The translations under genes and the position numbers were made by a program. Positions 46,627 to 56,253 of a stretch of DNA of 64,000 bases are shown here, piece by piece (the first letter of the stretch is position 1; every line of letters begins with the position of its first letter). The DNA is from Virgibacillus subterraneus (GTDB taxonomy: Bacteria; Bacillota; Bacilli; Bacillales; Amphibacillaceae), in NCBI RefSeq assembly GCF_900110695.1, contig NZ_FOEH01000001.1, forward strand, positions 1,240,001 to 1,304,000. Direction: 5' to 3'. The notes beneath the pieces are model-generated. The model did no database searches, was not told the DNA's origin, and saw only the letters and a list, made by a program, of their open reading frames with translations.

Positions 46627-48162
46627 ATGGAAAATCGTTCTCAATGGGGGACAAGAGCAGGTTTTATCTTTGCTGCTGTTGGATCCGCAATTGGTCTGGG
46701 TAATATATGGCGATTCCCAGCAACAGCGTATGAAAGTGGTGGTGGTGCGTTTTTTATTCCATACCTAATTGCATTATTAACAGCAGGTATTCCAATTTTA
46801 ATTATGGAATTTACTATGGGTCACAAATACCGTGGGTCTGCACCGTTAACCTATAAGAAAATGAGTAAAGGATCAGAATTTATTGGTTGGTGGGCAGTAT
46901 TAGTTGCCTTCGTCATATCGACCTATTACTCTGTTATTATTGCCTGGGCAATATCTTATTCAATATTCTCATTTAATTTGAATTGGGGTTCAGACACAGA
47001 GGCATTCTTATTTACCGATTATTTGAACTTAACTGTTGACCCTGGTCAGACAGGCAGTTTTGTTCCAGGAGTGCTAATTCCTTTAATCATTGTTTGGGCA
47101 GTTGTACTAGGTATCCTGTTCAAGGGTGTTAAAAAGGGTATTGAAACTGCAAACCGGATTTTTATACCAGCATTGGTAATTATTTTTCTTATTATTGTAA
47201 TCCGTGCAATTACTTTACCTGGAGCAATTGATGGTCTTGAGGCATTCTTTGCACCTGATTTTAGTAAAATTGGGAATCCTGATGTTTGGGTAGCTGCTTA
47301 CGGGCAAATATTCTTCAGTTTATCTATTGCATTCGCGATTATGATCACGTACTCAAGTTATTTACCGAAGAAAACTGATTTAACAAATAATGCTTTCATT
47401 GTTGGTTTCGGAAACTCTAGTTTTGAATTACTTGCTGGTATTGGAGTATTTGGAATCTTAGGTTTTATGGCGAATCAACAAGGAGTACCAGTAGATGAAG
47501 TTGTTTCTGGTGGGGTTGGATTGGCTTTTGTCGTATTCCCGGCAATCATAAATGAATTCCCTGCACTAAATGAACTATTCGGATTCCTGTTCTTCGCTTC
47601 ACTGGTGCTTGCCGGCTTATCGTCACTTATGTCAATTACTGAGACTTACGTCGCTGGTTTGGTGGATAAATTCAAAATATCACGTTCAAAGGCAGTATTA
47701 TTCGGTGGCGGAACTGCCGCAGTTATCTCATTATTATTTGCAACACAGGGCGGGTTAAGCTTCCTGGATGCTGCTGATTACTTTATTAACCAGTTTGGTG
47801 TAGCTTTCGTTGGTCTTGTTGAAGTAGTAGTAATAGCGTGGTTCTTGCGTAAACTAGGAGATTTCAAGGAACATGCAAATGAAATTTCAGATATTAAGCT
47901 TGGCTGGTGGTGGACACTAAGTTTAAGTGTTATTACACCATTAGTGCTAGGATATACAATGTACGGCTTGTTTAAGCAGAATCTGCTGAAACTATTTGAA
48001 ACGGAATCTGGTAACTATGGAAACTATTCAGATACGTTTATCTTGTTTGGAGGATGGTTCGTTGCTGCTGGTGCATTGGTAATAGGTGTCCTGTTAGCAT
48101 TAACGAAATGGAAATCATCAGAAGCTGCAGAAGAAGAATCAAAGAAAACTGGGGAGGGGTAA
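46627..48162 (+). CDS. NSS (SNF) family sodium-dependent amino acid transporter, MetP-like
   Basis: A 511-residue protein with about 12 helices. The N-terminus WGTRAGFIFAAVGSAIGLGNIWRFP and YESGGGAFFIPYL carry the sodium and substrate sites of neurotransmitter:sodium symporters. SFYSVIIAW-like TM3 is present as STYYSVIIAW. The gene is followed four bases later by a 33-codon gene of the MetS type, as in the methionine/alanine importer MetPS of Corynebacterium. Import of neutral amino acids with sodium is likely, the exact substrate open. Confidence 0.9.
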   Translation: MENRSQWGTRAGFIFAAVGSAIGLGNIWRFPATAYESGGGAFFIPYLIALLTAGIPILIMEFTMGHKYRGSAPLTYKKMSKGSEFIGWWAVLVAFVISTYYSVIIAWAISYSIFSFNLNWGSDTEAFLFTDYLNLTVDPGQTGSFVPGVLIPLIIVWAVVLGILFKGVKKGIETANRIFIPALVIIFLIIVIRAITLPGAIDGLEAFFAPDFSKIGNPDVWVAAYGQIFFSLSIAFAIMITYSSYLPKKTDLTNNAFIVGFGNSSFELLAGIGVFGILGFMANQQGVPVDEVVSGGVGLAFVVFPAIINEFPALNELFGFLFFASLVLAGLSSLMSITETYVAGLVDKFKISRSKAVLFGGGTAAVISLLFATQGGLSFLDAADYFINQFGVAFVGLVEVVVIAWFLRKLGDFKEHANEISDIKLGWWWTLSLSVITPLVLGYTMYGLFKQNLLKLFETESGNYGNYSDTFILFGGWFVAAGALVIGVLLALTKWKSSEAAEEESKKTGEG

Positions 48163-48166
48163 CTAA

Positions 48167-48268
48167 ATGAGTGGTGGAGCAATATTCGTTATGATCCTTG
48201 GTATGGTAATTATTTGGGGAGGATTAGCAGCTAGTATCACAAACGCTGTGAAGAAATCCAAACAATAA
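48167..48268 (+). CDS. MetS-like small subunit of the NSS transporter
   Basis: The 33-residue product, MSGGAIFVMILGMVIIWGG followed by a basic tail VKKSKQ, is a single transmembrane helix. It matches the MetS family of NSS transporter small subunits (typically 30-60 residues). It begins four bases after the transporter stop, behind GGGGAGGGG, and is followed by a terminator. In C. glutamicum MetS is required for MetP function. The gene is short enough to be missed by routine gene finding. Confidence 0.85.
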   Translation: MSGGAIFVMILGMVIIWGGLAASITNAVKKSKQ

Positions 48269-48283
48269 GTATATAAATTTATT

Positions 48284-48319
48284 AAGAGCCTGTACCTTTT
48301 TAGGTAGAGGCTCTTTTTT
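48284..48319 (+). terminator. Terminator after the NSS transporter unit
   Basis: AAGAGCCT and TACCT pair with AGGTA and AGGCTCTT around a short T-rich loop, with six T following. Confidence 0.9.
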
Positions 48320-48325
48320 ATGCAG

Positions 48326-48405
48326 TTAAGAAAATATAAATCCTTTCTTACTGCTCAAGTGAAACTTAGGATTGGGGATAAGCCAAGTTTTCTAATCTTA
48401 CAACT
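48326..48405. repeat. Post-terminator repeat, copy C
   Basis: Shares TATAAATCCTTTCTTACTGC, AAGTGAAACT and AAGCCAAGTTTTCTAA with copies A and B. It begins seven bases after a terminator and ends at the 3' end of the convergent lytH. Confidence 0.75.
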
Positions 48406-48409
48406 TATC

Positions 48410-49378
48410 TTAGTCTTTATCTTTCGCCATTTTTTCCCATTTACGTAAGTATGGATATGGATCAAATGACCACTCGCTATGTCCATTATCTTTATACATT
48501 CCGTAGTGCAAATGTGGTGGGAATTTACCTGAGGTTCCAGGTGGGCCATATCCAGTCGATCCAACACTTCCAAGAACATCTCCAGGTTGCACTACCTGTC
48601 CTACCTTAATATCATCCTCATAACCGCTTAAATGACCATAGTAGTGATAAATATTATATATATCACGAATCCCGATTCTCCACCCACCATATAGATTCCA
48701 ACCTTTTAATTCGACAACTCCGTATGTGGTGGATTTAACAGGGGTTCCGTATCCAGCAAAAATATCAGTGCCTTCGTGGATTCGTAAGCCACCAAAACCC
48801 CGTCTGTTTCCCCATGTACTTCGGTAACTGTAGTTGTGGTTTAATGAAACAGGGAAATCACGGTCTGTCAGGTTAATACTCTTGAATTTTCGAAATACTT
48901 TAGCTGTATTCATGATAGTTTTAACAGTAAGGTCTCGTTTATAGTAATTCCAAAGAGCAATTTTCACTTCATCTTTAGCTGGTCCGTATTCCAAAATTAT
49001 ATTAGCCATTGTAAAGAGAACGTCCTCAGACTGTTTTGGATCAGCTTTATTATCGCCATTTCCATCTTTTCCATCACCGTGAAAAAATTGTATAATATCT
49101 TCATCCTGAATCAAGGAACTATTTCCAAGACCATACCAGAGTTCATTTGGGATTGTTATTGATACTACCTTTTCATCGGCTTCGTCTTTCTTGCTGTTTC
49201 GTTCATATTGATCAATTGCTGCTATATAATACCAGGGTACTTGTGTTAACGCCTCGGTTTTTTTGTATAATGCCATACGTTCATCGTATAACTGCTCTTT
49301 CGCCAGTACCTCTTGTCCTCCATAATATAATCCAATAATTAAAATTGGAACTAGTAGCGTATAAAGTTTTACTGACAT
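48410..49378 (-). CDS. lytH: Sporulation M23 peptidase LytH
   Basis: The 322-residue protein has an N-terminal signal anchor, a middle region and a C-terminal M23 (LytM-type) zinc peptidase domain. GLRIHEGTDIFAGYG carries the HxxxD metal ligands, and PPHLHYGMYKD has the HxH motif; YYGHLSGYED is also present. B. subtilis LytH is an L-Ala-D-Glu endopeptidase that shapes spore cortex peptidoglycan under sigma-K. The yutC-like gene is upstream, as in the B. subtilis neighbourhood. Confidence 0.9.
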   Translation of the reverse strand: MSVKLYTLLVPILIIGLYYGGQEVLAKEQLYDERMALYKKTEALTQVPWYYIAAIDQYERNSKKDEADEKVVSITIPNELWYGLGNSSLIQDEDIIQFFHGDGKDGNGDNKADPKQSEDVLFTMANIILEYGPAKDEVKIALWNYYKRDLTVKTIMNTAKVFRKFKSINLTDRDFPVSLNHNYSYRSTWGNRRGFGGLRIHEGTDIFAGYGTPVKSTTYGVVELKGWNLYGGWRIGIRDIYNIYHYYGHLSGYEDDIKVGQVVQPGDVLGSVGSTGYGPPGTSGKFPPHLHYGMYKDNGHSEWSFDPYPYLRKWEKMAKDKD

Positions 49379-49424
49379 AGACGGTTCACCTCCTTAGTTC
49401 TCCACTATAGAGATCAGTAGTTGT

Positions 49425-49982
49425 TTATTCTTCCATACCCTGTGGTGATTTCTTCATTTCATTAATTATCCGGTTGATCGTATTGTCATAATCATTTTCC
49501 TGAACACTTGAATTATGGAGACTTTGAATATCCTGCATCAGTAACTCATTATCAGATACATAAACCTCGAAGTACCCAGGCATTGCAGAAACAGCTGATT
49601 TTTTAGCCATATCCGCAGCTTTGGTGGAATCCATTCCCTCATTTTTAGAATACGCGATAAGAACTTCTTCATCAGTAACTAAAGTAGCGACTTCTTCAAA
49701 TCCATCATTACGCAATATGATCCGAGTAATCATATTGGCCATTTTTGTTCGATCGATGGTGACAGAATTATACTTTTCAGGATCACTGTTCAATTGATCT
49801 TTCGTGTATCGAACATACCCTAATTTGTTATCTCCAGCAGGGTTGTCTGGTTGGTTTTCCTGAGAAGGATCAAGCTCATCCACTATTTGCTGTTGTTCAT
49901 CTTCTGTTGCATTGTCTGTATTTGCACATCCGGCAAGTGTGACAGTTACAATTAATAATGATAGAAAAAGTGTCTTGTTCAT
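49425..49982 (-). CDS. YhcN/YlaJ-type sporulation lipoprotein (YutC-like)
   Basis: The 185-residue lipoprotein has lipobox VTLAGCAN, an acidic linker and the YhcN/YlaJ domain (TKMANMITRIILRNDGFEEVATLVTDEEVLIAY, AMPGYFEVYVSDN). Homologues are found in the spore inner membrane or cortex. B. subtilis yutC occupies the same neighbourhood beside lytH. AGGAGG precedes the ATG. Confidence 0.85.
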   Translation of the reverse strand: MNKTLFLSLLIVTVTLAGCANTDNATEDEQQQIVDELDPSQENQPDNPAGDNKLGYVRYTKDQLNSDPEKYNSVTIDRTKMANMITRIILRNDGFEEVATLVTDEEVLIAYSKNEGMDSTKAADMAKKSAVSAMPGYFEVYVSDNELLMQDIQSLHNSSVQENDYDNTINRIINEMKKSPQGMEE

Positions 49983-50122
49983 AATTTTCCTCCTAATGTA
50001 ATTTCACATGACCTTAGTTTGTTGTATTGTGATGAATTCATTCATTAAATTATTGTGAAAATTGGTGGTTGTTAATTGCTTTGATGTGATAAACTATAAT
50101 CAGCACAAGAGGGGTGACTTAA

Positions 50123-50395
50123 TTGATTGAAATTCAAGGAAAAAAATACGAAATTATAGAAAATATAAAAGATGCTTACCAAGAGGAAAAATTTAATGAA
50201 CGATTTTCTGACATATTATCAAAATACGACTTTATTGTTGGGGACTGGGGATATGAGCAACTCCGACTTAAGGGCTTTTATGATGACCAAAACTCAAAAG
50301 CAGCATTTGATACAAAAATAAGTACGTTGGATGACTATTTGTACGAGTATTGTAATTTTGGCTGTGCTTATTTTATTATAAAAAAAATTGATTAA
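50123..50395 (+). CDS. yutD: YutD family protein (DUF1027)
   Basis: A 90-residue cytosolic protein ending with the highly conserved FIVGDWGYEQLRLKGFYDD and ISTLDDYLYEYCNFGCAYF blocks of the YutD family, widespread in Bacilli and of unknown function. TTG or ATT alternatives exist upstream but the TTG/ATG area at 50123 follows GAGGGGTGAC. It shares a bidirectional terminator with the convergent gene. Confidence 0.9.
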   Translation: MIEIQGKKYEIIENIKDAYQEEKFNERFSDILSKYDFIVGDWGYEQLRLKGFYDDQNSKAAFDTKISTLDDYLYEYCNFGCAYFIIKKID

Positions 50396-50430
50396 GAAAA
50401 GCAGTAGTTCTCTTTGAACTACTGCTTTTC
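50396..50430. terminator. Bidirectional terminator between yutD and the convergent small gene
   Basis: A perfect 15-base-pair stem, GAAAAGCAGTAGTTC with its complement, around TCTTT. The minus-strand gene's stop codon at 50419 lies inside it. Confidence 0.88.
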
Positions 50431-50700
50431 TTCTTCTGGGTGAACATCGCCTGGTTCATCATGAATAGGATGCGCACCAGACGCTTGTCTTGGCAAATCA
50501 TCATGGCGCTCTTTATCAGGATAAACAAACGCACTTTGACGGCGTTGACCCTTTTCCCAGGGTGTCGACTTACTAAAAACTGGTTCCTCATCATTAATAG
50601 CCGATCCAAAAGGTCCTTCAGGAAACTCTTCAGGTATTAAGTTATTCTGACTATTTACATTTGAAAAATTACTATACTTCTTCTTATCTCTTTTTGACAC
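50419..50700 (-). CDS. Small hydrophilic cytosolic protein of Bacillaceae
   Basis: The 93-residue product lacks hydrophobic segments and is rich in Pro, Asp, Glu, Lys and His. It contains IPEEFPEGPFGSAI, STPWEKGQRRQSAF and DLPRQASGAHPIHDEPGD, features I associate with a Bacillaceae family of uncharacterised cytosolic proteins near yutD. The GTG at 50700 follows AAAGGATG. It is likely disordered, and its role is unknown. Confidence 0.7.
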   Translation of the reverse strand: MSKRDKKKYSNFSNVNSQNNLIPEEFPEGPFGSAINDEEPVFSKSTPWEKGQRRQSAFVYPDKERHDDLPRQASGAHPIHDEPGDVHPEEEKQ

Positions 50701-51090
50701 GCAACATCATCCTTTCTTTATTAATTTCTACAACTAGCACAAAAATATCATGTTAATTTCATCCAATATAAATAGTTAATTTCGACTATGAAAATATTTT
50801 GAATTTAAGATAAAGGACAATTATTTAATAATTTGAAAAAATAAATAATAGTACCTAATTAATTAACATTTATTTACATTTAATTGATTTTTTTAGGTAA
50901 TTATACTTATTATTCGTTTAATCGTTTATTTAATGTTGGAAATTTTTACTAATTTTGTAGGCATTAATTACTCAGTAGTAACGCTTATTATTTGTAACAA
51001 TATTGACACAATTGGTATTTATGTAATGATGTATTGTATATATTACTTATGTTTAATCGTATATATTGAAGAGAGAAAGAGGGTCAATAA
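50701..51090. other. AT-rich intergenic region before the Tad locus
   Basis: The 390 bases are extremely A/T rich with runs such as TAATTAATTAA. A TTGACA at 51003 could be a -35, but no good -10 is at 17 bases. Short frames here lack ribosome binding sites. The promoter of the Tad operon should lie here. Confidence 0.5.
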
Positions 51091-51828
51091 ATGCTTGAAT
51101 CGAAACGGAAGGCAATTATATTTTTTCTGATCGCACTTGTATTAGCATTAGTTTCTGGATTTCTTGTATTAAAAAAAGTTCAAGCCTTAAACAGTAACCT
51201 TGGAACCATTGTGGAGGTTTATGTTGCTAACAACGATATTCCTTCAAGATCAATGATTAAGCCAGAAGATATTACTACAGACGAGATACCAAAGAAATAT
51301 TTACGTGATGAACATATTACGAATATTGAATCATTGAAAAATATAGTGTCAGTTGTACCACTGTCATCTGGAGAAATTATTACTAAAAGTATATTGAAAA
51401 AAACTTCAACAATCACGGAAACAGATAATCGGTTGATAACATTGTTGAATTCTTCCGAAAAGATTTTTTTTGACCAAGAGTTATTTGCGCTGGATCGTGT
51501 GGATATTATCATTTCAAACAGCTTTGGAGAAGAGCCGCTAACTGAGGTTTTCATGAAAGACGTAAAAGTTGCCAGGGTGGCGACCCAAAAAAAGGAATTT
51601 TCTGGCGTGCAGTTAGAGATTCCTTTTGAAAAGGTACCGGAACTCATACATATGCAAAATTATGCCGATAGCCTAAGAATTGTGAAATCAAATGTTGGCC
51701 AAATGCAAAAGCAAGCAGATAAAGAAGAAGCTGAGGCTGAAAACAAACAAGTAATAGAGGAAGTACCGGAGAAGGATAAAGAAAAGAAAGCAAATGCAGA
51801 AAAAGAAAAAAAGGATAATAAAGAATAA
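51091..51828 (+). CDS. cpaB: Flp pilus assembly protein CpaB/RcpC (SAF domain)
   Basis: The 245-residue protein has an N-terminal membrane anchor (residues 8-27), then a SAF domain (VEVYVANNDIPSRSMIKPEDI, VVPLSSGEIITKSIL) and an RcpC-like domain to about 205. It ends in a tail rich in Lys and Glu. In Gram-negative bacteria CpaB works near the outer membrane secretin; in Gram-positives it presumably acts in the cell wall space as a beta-clip adaptor. First gene of the Tad locus. Confidence 0.85.
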   Translation: MLESKRKAIIFFLIALVLALVSGFLVLKKVQALNSNLGTIVEVYVANNDIPSRSMIKPEDITTDEIPKKYLRDEHITNIESLKNIVSVVPLSSGEIITKSILKKTSTITETDNRLITLLNSSEKIFFDQELFALDRVDIIISNSFGEEPLTEVFMKDVKVARVATQKKEFSGVQLEIPFEKVPELIHMQNYADSLRIVKSNVGQMQKQADKEEAEAENKQVIEEVPEKDKEKKANAEKEKKDNKE

Positions 51829-51869
51829 GAAAAGAATAGTGTATTTATTTCAGTATTTGGAGGAAGAGG

Positions 51870-53003
51870 ATGGCTAAAGTAAATGATATTTATGTTATTG
51901 GAAAGAATGAAGAATTGATTTCGGCTTTAGGTGAACATATAAATGAATCATTTCAGGTGCATTTTATAACTGCTACAGATTTAAAAAAATACAATGCACA
52001 AATTGTCATTTTGTTAAATAGTAATAATTCAGCCGTCGATGATGCACAGGTTGTGTTATCAGACTCTCCTAATGCATCCATCATATGTTTAAATGATGAA
52101 GAGGATTTTGAATTGCTGCGAGGATTAATAAGGCTGGGCATTTCTGATTATTATGTGTTTCCCGGTGAGGAGTTGATATTTCAAGAACATCTTGAAATAT
52201 TAGCAAGAGAAGTGAAACAACGAATTGAAAAGGCTGATGAAACTGAGAGCTTCAAACGCGGTGGAGGTAAGATATTTGCCTTTTATAGCGGAAGCGGGGG
52301 AACAGGAAAGTCACTATTAAGTACTACATTTGCGCAGACGTTAAAATTAGAGTCAACAGCAAAAGTATTATTTATCGACTTAAATTTACAATTTGGTGGT
52401 GCTGAGACATTTTTGGGCATAGACAGTAATCGATCAATAATCGACTTGCTTCCAGTAATTGATGAATTAAATGAACCACATTTGCGAAACATTGCTGAAA
52501 AGGAAGAACACTCCGACTTAAATGTGCTGGTAAGTCCAAGAGACGCCGAGATGGCCGAGAAAATCAATGATGAATTTATTATAAAACTTTTACGAGCCAG
52601 TAAACGTAGCTATGATTTTATTATTGTTGATTTACCCAATTGGATTGATGAGAGGGTTTTTACCGTTTTGGAAGAGGCATACCGAATCTATTATGTAATG
52701 GATATTGATACAGTAGCTATTAGGGTCTTAAAAGGTGTTGAAAATCTGTTTCATAGATTAGGAATTATAACAGATGATCGACTTGAACTTGTAATGAACT
52801 TTAAAGGTAAAGATAAGGAATTGACGAAGAAAGATATGGACCGTTTTGTATCCTACACAATTGCTGCAGAAATTAGAAAGGATATTAAAAATGTTCAGTC
52901 ATATATTAATCAAGGTGAAACACTGCGTAAGGAGGCACAAGAGAAGAAATTGACTCCTGTTGCTAAAGATATACATAAATGGGTAAATTCGATGTTGAAA
53001 TAA
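51870..53003 (+). CDS. tadZ: TadZ/CpaE-like MinD-family ATPase
   Basis: The 377-residue protein has an N-terminal receiver-like domain of about 120 residues and a MinD/ParA-type ATPase domain. The latter has a deviant Walker A FYSGSGGTGKSLLSTTFAQ, DLNLQFGGAETFLG (A' motif) and FIIVDLPN. TadZ positions the Tad machine at cell poles. GGAGG precedes the ATG, six bases after the next site AAGAGG. It is cytosolic, peripheral to the membrane. Confidence 0.85.
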   Translation: MAKVNDIYVIGKNEELISALGEHINESFQVHFITATDLKKYNAQIVILLNSNNSAVDDAQVVLSDSPNASIICLNDEEDFELLRGLIRLGISDYYVFPGEELIFQEHLEILAREVKQRIEKADETESFKRGGGKIFAFYSGSGGTGKSLLSTTFAQTLKLESTAKVLFIDLNLQFGGAETFLGIDSNRSIIDLLPVIDELNEPHLRNIAEKEEHSDLNVLVSPRDAEMAEKINDEFIIKLLRASKRSYDFIIVDLPNWIDERVFTVLEEAYRIYYVMDIDTVAIRVLKGVENLFHRLGIITDDRLELVMNFKGKDKELTKKDMDRFVSYTIAAEIRKDIKNVQSYINQGETLRKEAQEKKLTPVAKDIHKWVNSMLK

Positions 53004-53023
53004 TAAACAAGTGAGGTGGTATC

Positions 53024-54394
53024 ATGTCTCTTTTTCAAAATAAAGGAGAAGCCAATGCACGTAATGATATTGATGCTAGCTTTGTCGCCAATTCCGGATA
53101 TATAGATGAATTGGTAGAACACTATAAAACCAGACTTTTAACTGAAGTTAACCTGGAACAAATTACTAGTTTAAAAGAGTCAGACAAACGTTTGAAAATT
53201 GAACGATATGTTAGTCAGTTTATGGCTGAGGAAAAAGTAGTCATACCAAGACAGGATAAAGAAAAACTTCTTTCCAATCTTATTGATGAAAGTATTGGAT
53301 TCGGACCGTTGGAACCCCTTTTAAAGGATGATTCCATTACCGAAATTCTGGTAAATAGCCCAAGAGAAGTTTATGTTGAACGAAACGGTAGACTTGATCG
53401 GACGAACGTTTCTTTTAAGGATGAATCCCATGTGCGTCACATTGTTGACCGGGTTGTTGCCCCACTTGGTCGAAGAATTGATGAAAGCTCTCCAATGGTT
53501 GATGCTAGATTGCCTGATGGTAGTCGTGTGAACGCAATAATTTCACCAATTAGCCTAGCGGGTACGATAATATCCATTCGTAAGTTCAGAAAAACCCCAT
53601 TTACTATGGATGATCTAGAAACATACAACACGTTCACAAATAAAATGTCTATCTTCTTGAAGGTATTAGTAGAAACGAAATTAAATGTATTAATCTCTGG
53701 TGGAACAGGAAGTGGTAAAACTACTTTGCTAAATGCTTTGGCAAAATCAATTCCACATGGTGAAAGGGTAATAACAATTGAAGATTCTGCAGAACTTAAA
53801 CTTGACAGATCCAATGTTGTTGGAATGGAATCCCGCCCCCCAAACGTTGAAGGCAGTGGAGAAATAACCATTCGGAACTTGGTCAAAAACTCGTTACGGA
53901 TGAGGCCCGACCGGATTATTGTTGGAGAGGTTCGTGGAGCAGAGGCATTTGACATGCTCCAAGCAATGAATACTGGTCACGAAGGATCGTTAACAACTGT
54001 TCACTCAAACACTCCAATAGATGCAATTAATCGTGTAGAAGGGATGGTAGTTATGGCAGGAATGGATTTACCTACACATATCATTCGCGATTATATTGTC
54101 GGAGCATTGGATTATATCGTCCAGGTTCAACGCTTAACTGACGGAACTCGTAAGATCACGAACATATCAGAACTTGAAAAAATAGAAGGTAACAAAATAG
54201 AAGTAAGGGACATATTCAGATTTCAACGAACAGGTGTAGACAGTGATGGAAATATAAGGGGTGATTATACACCAACAGGGATAATCCCAAAATGTTTACC
54301 ACATCTTAAGATCTTTGGAATAGAATTGGAGAGGGATTTCTTCACCCCAAAGGAGGAAGTGGACTATGAACATAGCGGTGTCTATACTTTATAG
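53024..54394 (+). CDS. tadA: Tad secretion ATPase TadA/CpaF
   Basis: The 456-residue ATPase energises pilus assembly and possibly retraction. Walker A GGTGSGKTT is at 226-234. The Asp box TIEDSAELKL and Walker B/His box with MRPDRIIVGEVRGAEAFDML and GHEGSLTTVHSN are intact. The N-terminal domain has SIGFGPLEPLLKDDSITEILVN, the hallmark of the TadA subgroup. The 3' end overlaps tadB by 29 bases, with AAGGAGG in the tadA frame. Confidence 0.94.
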   Translation: MSLFQNKGEANARNDIDASFVANSGYIDELVEHYKTRLLTEVNLEQITSLKESDKRLKIERYVSQFMAEEKVVIPRQDKEKLLSNLIDESIGFGPLEPLLKDDSITEILVNSPREVYVERNGRLDRTNVSFKDESHVRHIVDRVVAPLGRRIDESSPMVDARLPDGSRVNAIISPISLAGTIISIRKFRKTPFTMDDLETYNTFTNKMSIFLKVLVETKLNVLISGGTGSGKTTLLNALAKSIPHGERVITIEDSAELKLDRSNVVGMESRPPNVEGSGEITIRNLVKNSLRMRPDRIIVGEVRGAEAFDMLQAMNTGHEGSLTTVHSNTPIDAINRVEGMVVMAGMDLPTHIIRDYIVGALDYIVQVQRLTDGTRKITNISELEKIEGNKIEVRDIFRFQRTGVDSDGNIRGDYTPTGIIPKCLPHLKIFGIELERDFFTPKEEVDYEHSGVYTL

Positions 54395-55295
54395 TTTAGC
54401 AGTTTTGTCACTTTTACTGTTTGTGTATTTTTACTTAGGTTATCGCTCCCAAAAGAAAGAATGGAAACAAATAGTAAGACAGTGGTACCCAGAAGAAGAG
54501 CGGAAAAGCTTTATTAGTAAATGGGGGGATCGTTTTGATGAACAGGAATCCTCTCAAGCATTACGGAATAAACTGCAAAATGCAAATTTGAAATTGTTGC
54601 CTTCGGAGTATTTAGGAATATTGGTTGCTGGCTATATCACATTACTTGTAATGTTTTTTTCCATATTCGGGATGCCATTCCACGTAGCAATGTTACTGCC
54701 AATACTATTACTTCTAGTAGCAAATTACTTACTATTTTATTTTAGAAAAAATAATTATGAAAAACGATTTAATGAACAACTTGGGGAAATTTGCAGGATT
54801 CTTGGAAATGCTGCACGGTCCGGGTTAACAATCAATCAGGGGATTGACATAGCAGCAAGAGAAATTGTAGCACCAGCGGGAGATGAATTCAAACGCATCT
54901 CCAATGAGCTGAAGCTGGGTGTCACGATGGAAGCTGCATTTCTTTCCGTACAAAAGAGAAATAAGTCACGTGAATTTAATCTGTTTATTGCAACACTTCT
55001 AATACAAAAGCAAACCGGTGGGAACTTAGCATTAACGCTTGACACAATGGCAGATACATTTGAAGAAAGAAAAGTATTAGATCAAGTAATCAAGACAATG
55101 ACCTCGGAAGAAAAATATATTTCGTTTATTGTTCCTGCACTGCCTGTATTCTTGTTGCTTGTTATGAATAATGTGATTGATGGCTTTATTGATCCATTGT
55201 TTTCCGGATTTGGATTAATAATATTAATAATATTTATAGTATCAATTGTTTTATCATTTTTCCTGATACGAAAAATTACGAATATAAAGGTGTAG
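54366..55295 (+). CDS. tadB: Tad inner membrane platform protein TadB
   Basis: A 309-residue protein with an N-terminal helix and a type II secretion F domain: RICRILGNAARSGLTINQGIDIAA, FNLFIATLLIQKQTGGNLALTLDTMADT. Further transmembrane segments are around 80-120 and 255-309. With TadC it forms the membrane platform driven by TadA. It overlaps tadA and stops three bases before tadC. Confidence 0.9.
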   Translation: MNIAVSILYSLAVLSLLLFVYFYLGYRSQKKEWKQIVRQWYPEEERKSFISKWGDRFDEQESSQALRNKLQNANLKLLPSEYLGILVAGYITLLVMFFSIFGMPFHVAMLLPILLLLVANYLLFYFRKNNYEKRFNEQLGEICRILGNAARSGLTINQGIDIAAREIVAPAGDEFKRISNELKLGVTMEAAFLSVQKRNKSREFNLFIATLLIQKQTGGNLALTLDTMADTFEERKVLDQVIKTMTSEEKYISFIVPALPVFLLLVMNNVIDGFIDPLFSGFGLIILIIFIVSIVLSFFLIRKITNIKV

Positions 55296-55298
55296 TAT

Positions 55299-56234
55299 AT
55301 GGATGCATTAATAATATTATCAATCATAGCTTTTTGGTTCTGTTGCCTTATCGGGATGAAACATTTCTGGTCTTTCATTCAGGAAAAACGTGTTGCATTA
55401 GACCATATTTCTGAGGTAACGCATGTTGATCCATTTGAAAAAAAGGTGAAGAAAAAAAACAGAAGAGCAGAGATTTTCAGTCGAGTTACAAATTCTGCAG
55501 ATGACTTTGCTGATTTAGGTCAGCGTATTAACTTTTTTAGTGAAAACCATATGGTGAAAGAATGGCTGAGAAGGTCCGGTAATCCATTACAGTTAACTGT
55601 TGCCCGTTTCCAAGGCTTGAAAATATTTTTATTTATTGCAGGTTTTTTTACCGGCATATTAGCAATGATTATTGGGCTGCCATTCTCGCAATATATGATT
55701 ATATTTAACCCAGTTATTGGTTACTTTATACCTATAATTCTAGTAAGAAGGGAAGCAAAAAAGCGTCAACAACTAATCAGAATGGACTTACCTGACTTTA
55801 TGGATACGGTAAGTACCAGCCTACAAGCAGGGGTTAGTTTAGACCATGCATTAAGGGAGGTGATTCGATATTTCGATGGTCCAATTCGAGAGGAATTTTC
55901 TCGATTTAATCAGGAAATTCATCTTGGTGTTCCTCGGGAGAAAGCATATCGTGAACTATTACAGCGGAATGACAATGAGGAATTCCAATCATTAATCAAA
56001 GCATTAATACAAGGGATGGACCTAGGAATACCGATAGCTAAGACGTTTAAGATACAAGCGGATGACTTGAGGCAAATACGACAGGAACAAGTGAAGGAAT
56101 TGGCAGCTAAAGCATCACCAAAAGTAACATTAGTGACCACATTTTTAATCGCACCCGTATCCATATTGATGATTGCTGGATTAATGATCATGAATATGTT
56201 AATGGGTGAAAATAGTATTTTTAATTTATTTTAA
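55299..56234 (+). CDS. tadC: Tad inner membrane platform protein TadC
   Basis: The 311-residue partner of TadB contains a second F domain (DLPDFMDTVSTSLQAGVSLDHALREVIRYF, EEFQSLIKALIQGMDLGIPIAKTF) and terminal hydrophobic helices (VTTFLIAPVSILMIAGLMI). The adjacent arrangement tadA-tadB-tadC is diagnostic for Tad loci. The start lies three bases after the tadB stop, with AAGGTG upstream. Confidence 0.9.
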   Translation: MDALIILSIIAFWFCCLIGMKHFWSFIQEKRVALDHISEVTHVDPFEKKVKKKNRRAEIFSRVTNSADDFADLGQRINFFSENHMVKEWLRRSGNPLQLTVARFQGLKIFLFIAGFFTGILAMIIGLPFSQYMIIFNPVIGYFIPIILVRREAKKRQQLIRMDLPDFMDTVSTSLQAGVSLDHALREVIRYFDGPIREEFSRFNQEIHLGVPREKAYRELLQRNDNEEFQSLIKALIQGMDLGIPIAKTFKIQADDLRQIRQEQVKELAAKASPKVTLVTTFLIAPVSILMIAGLMIMNMLMGENSIFNLF

Positions 56235-56253
56235 AAAATCAGGAGGGATTTAA

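Noticed and set aside
53437-53955. 172-codon minus-strand frame opposite tadA
   Set aside because: Antisense to Walker A and B regions of TadA; no independent signals.
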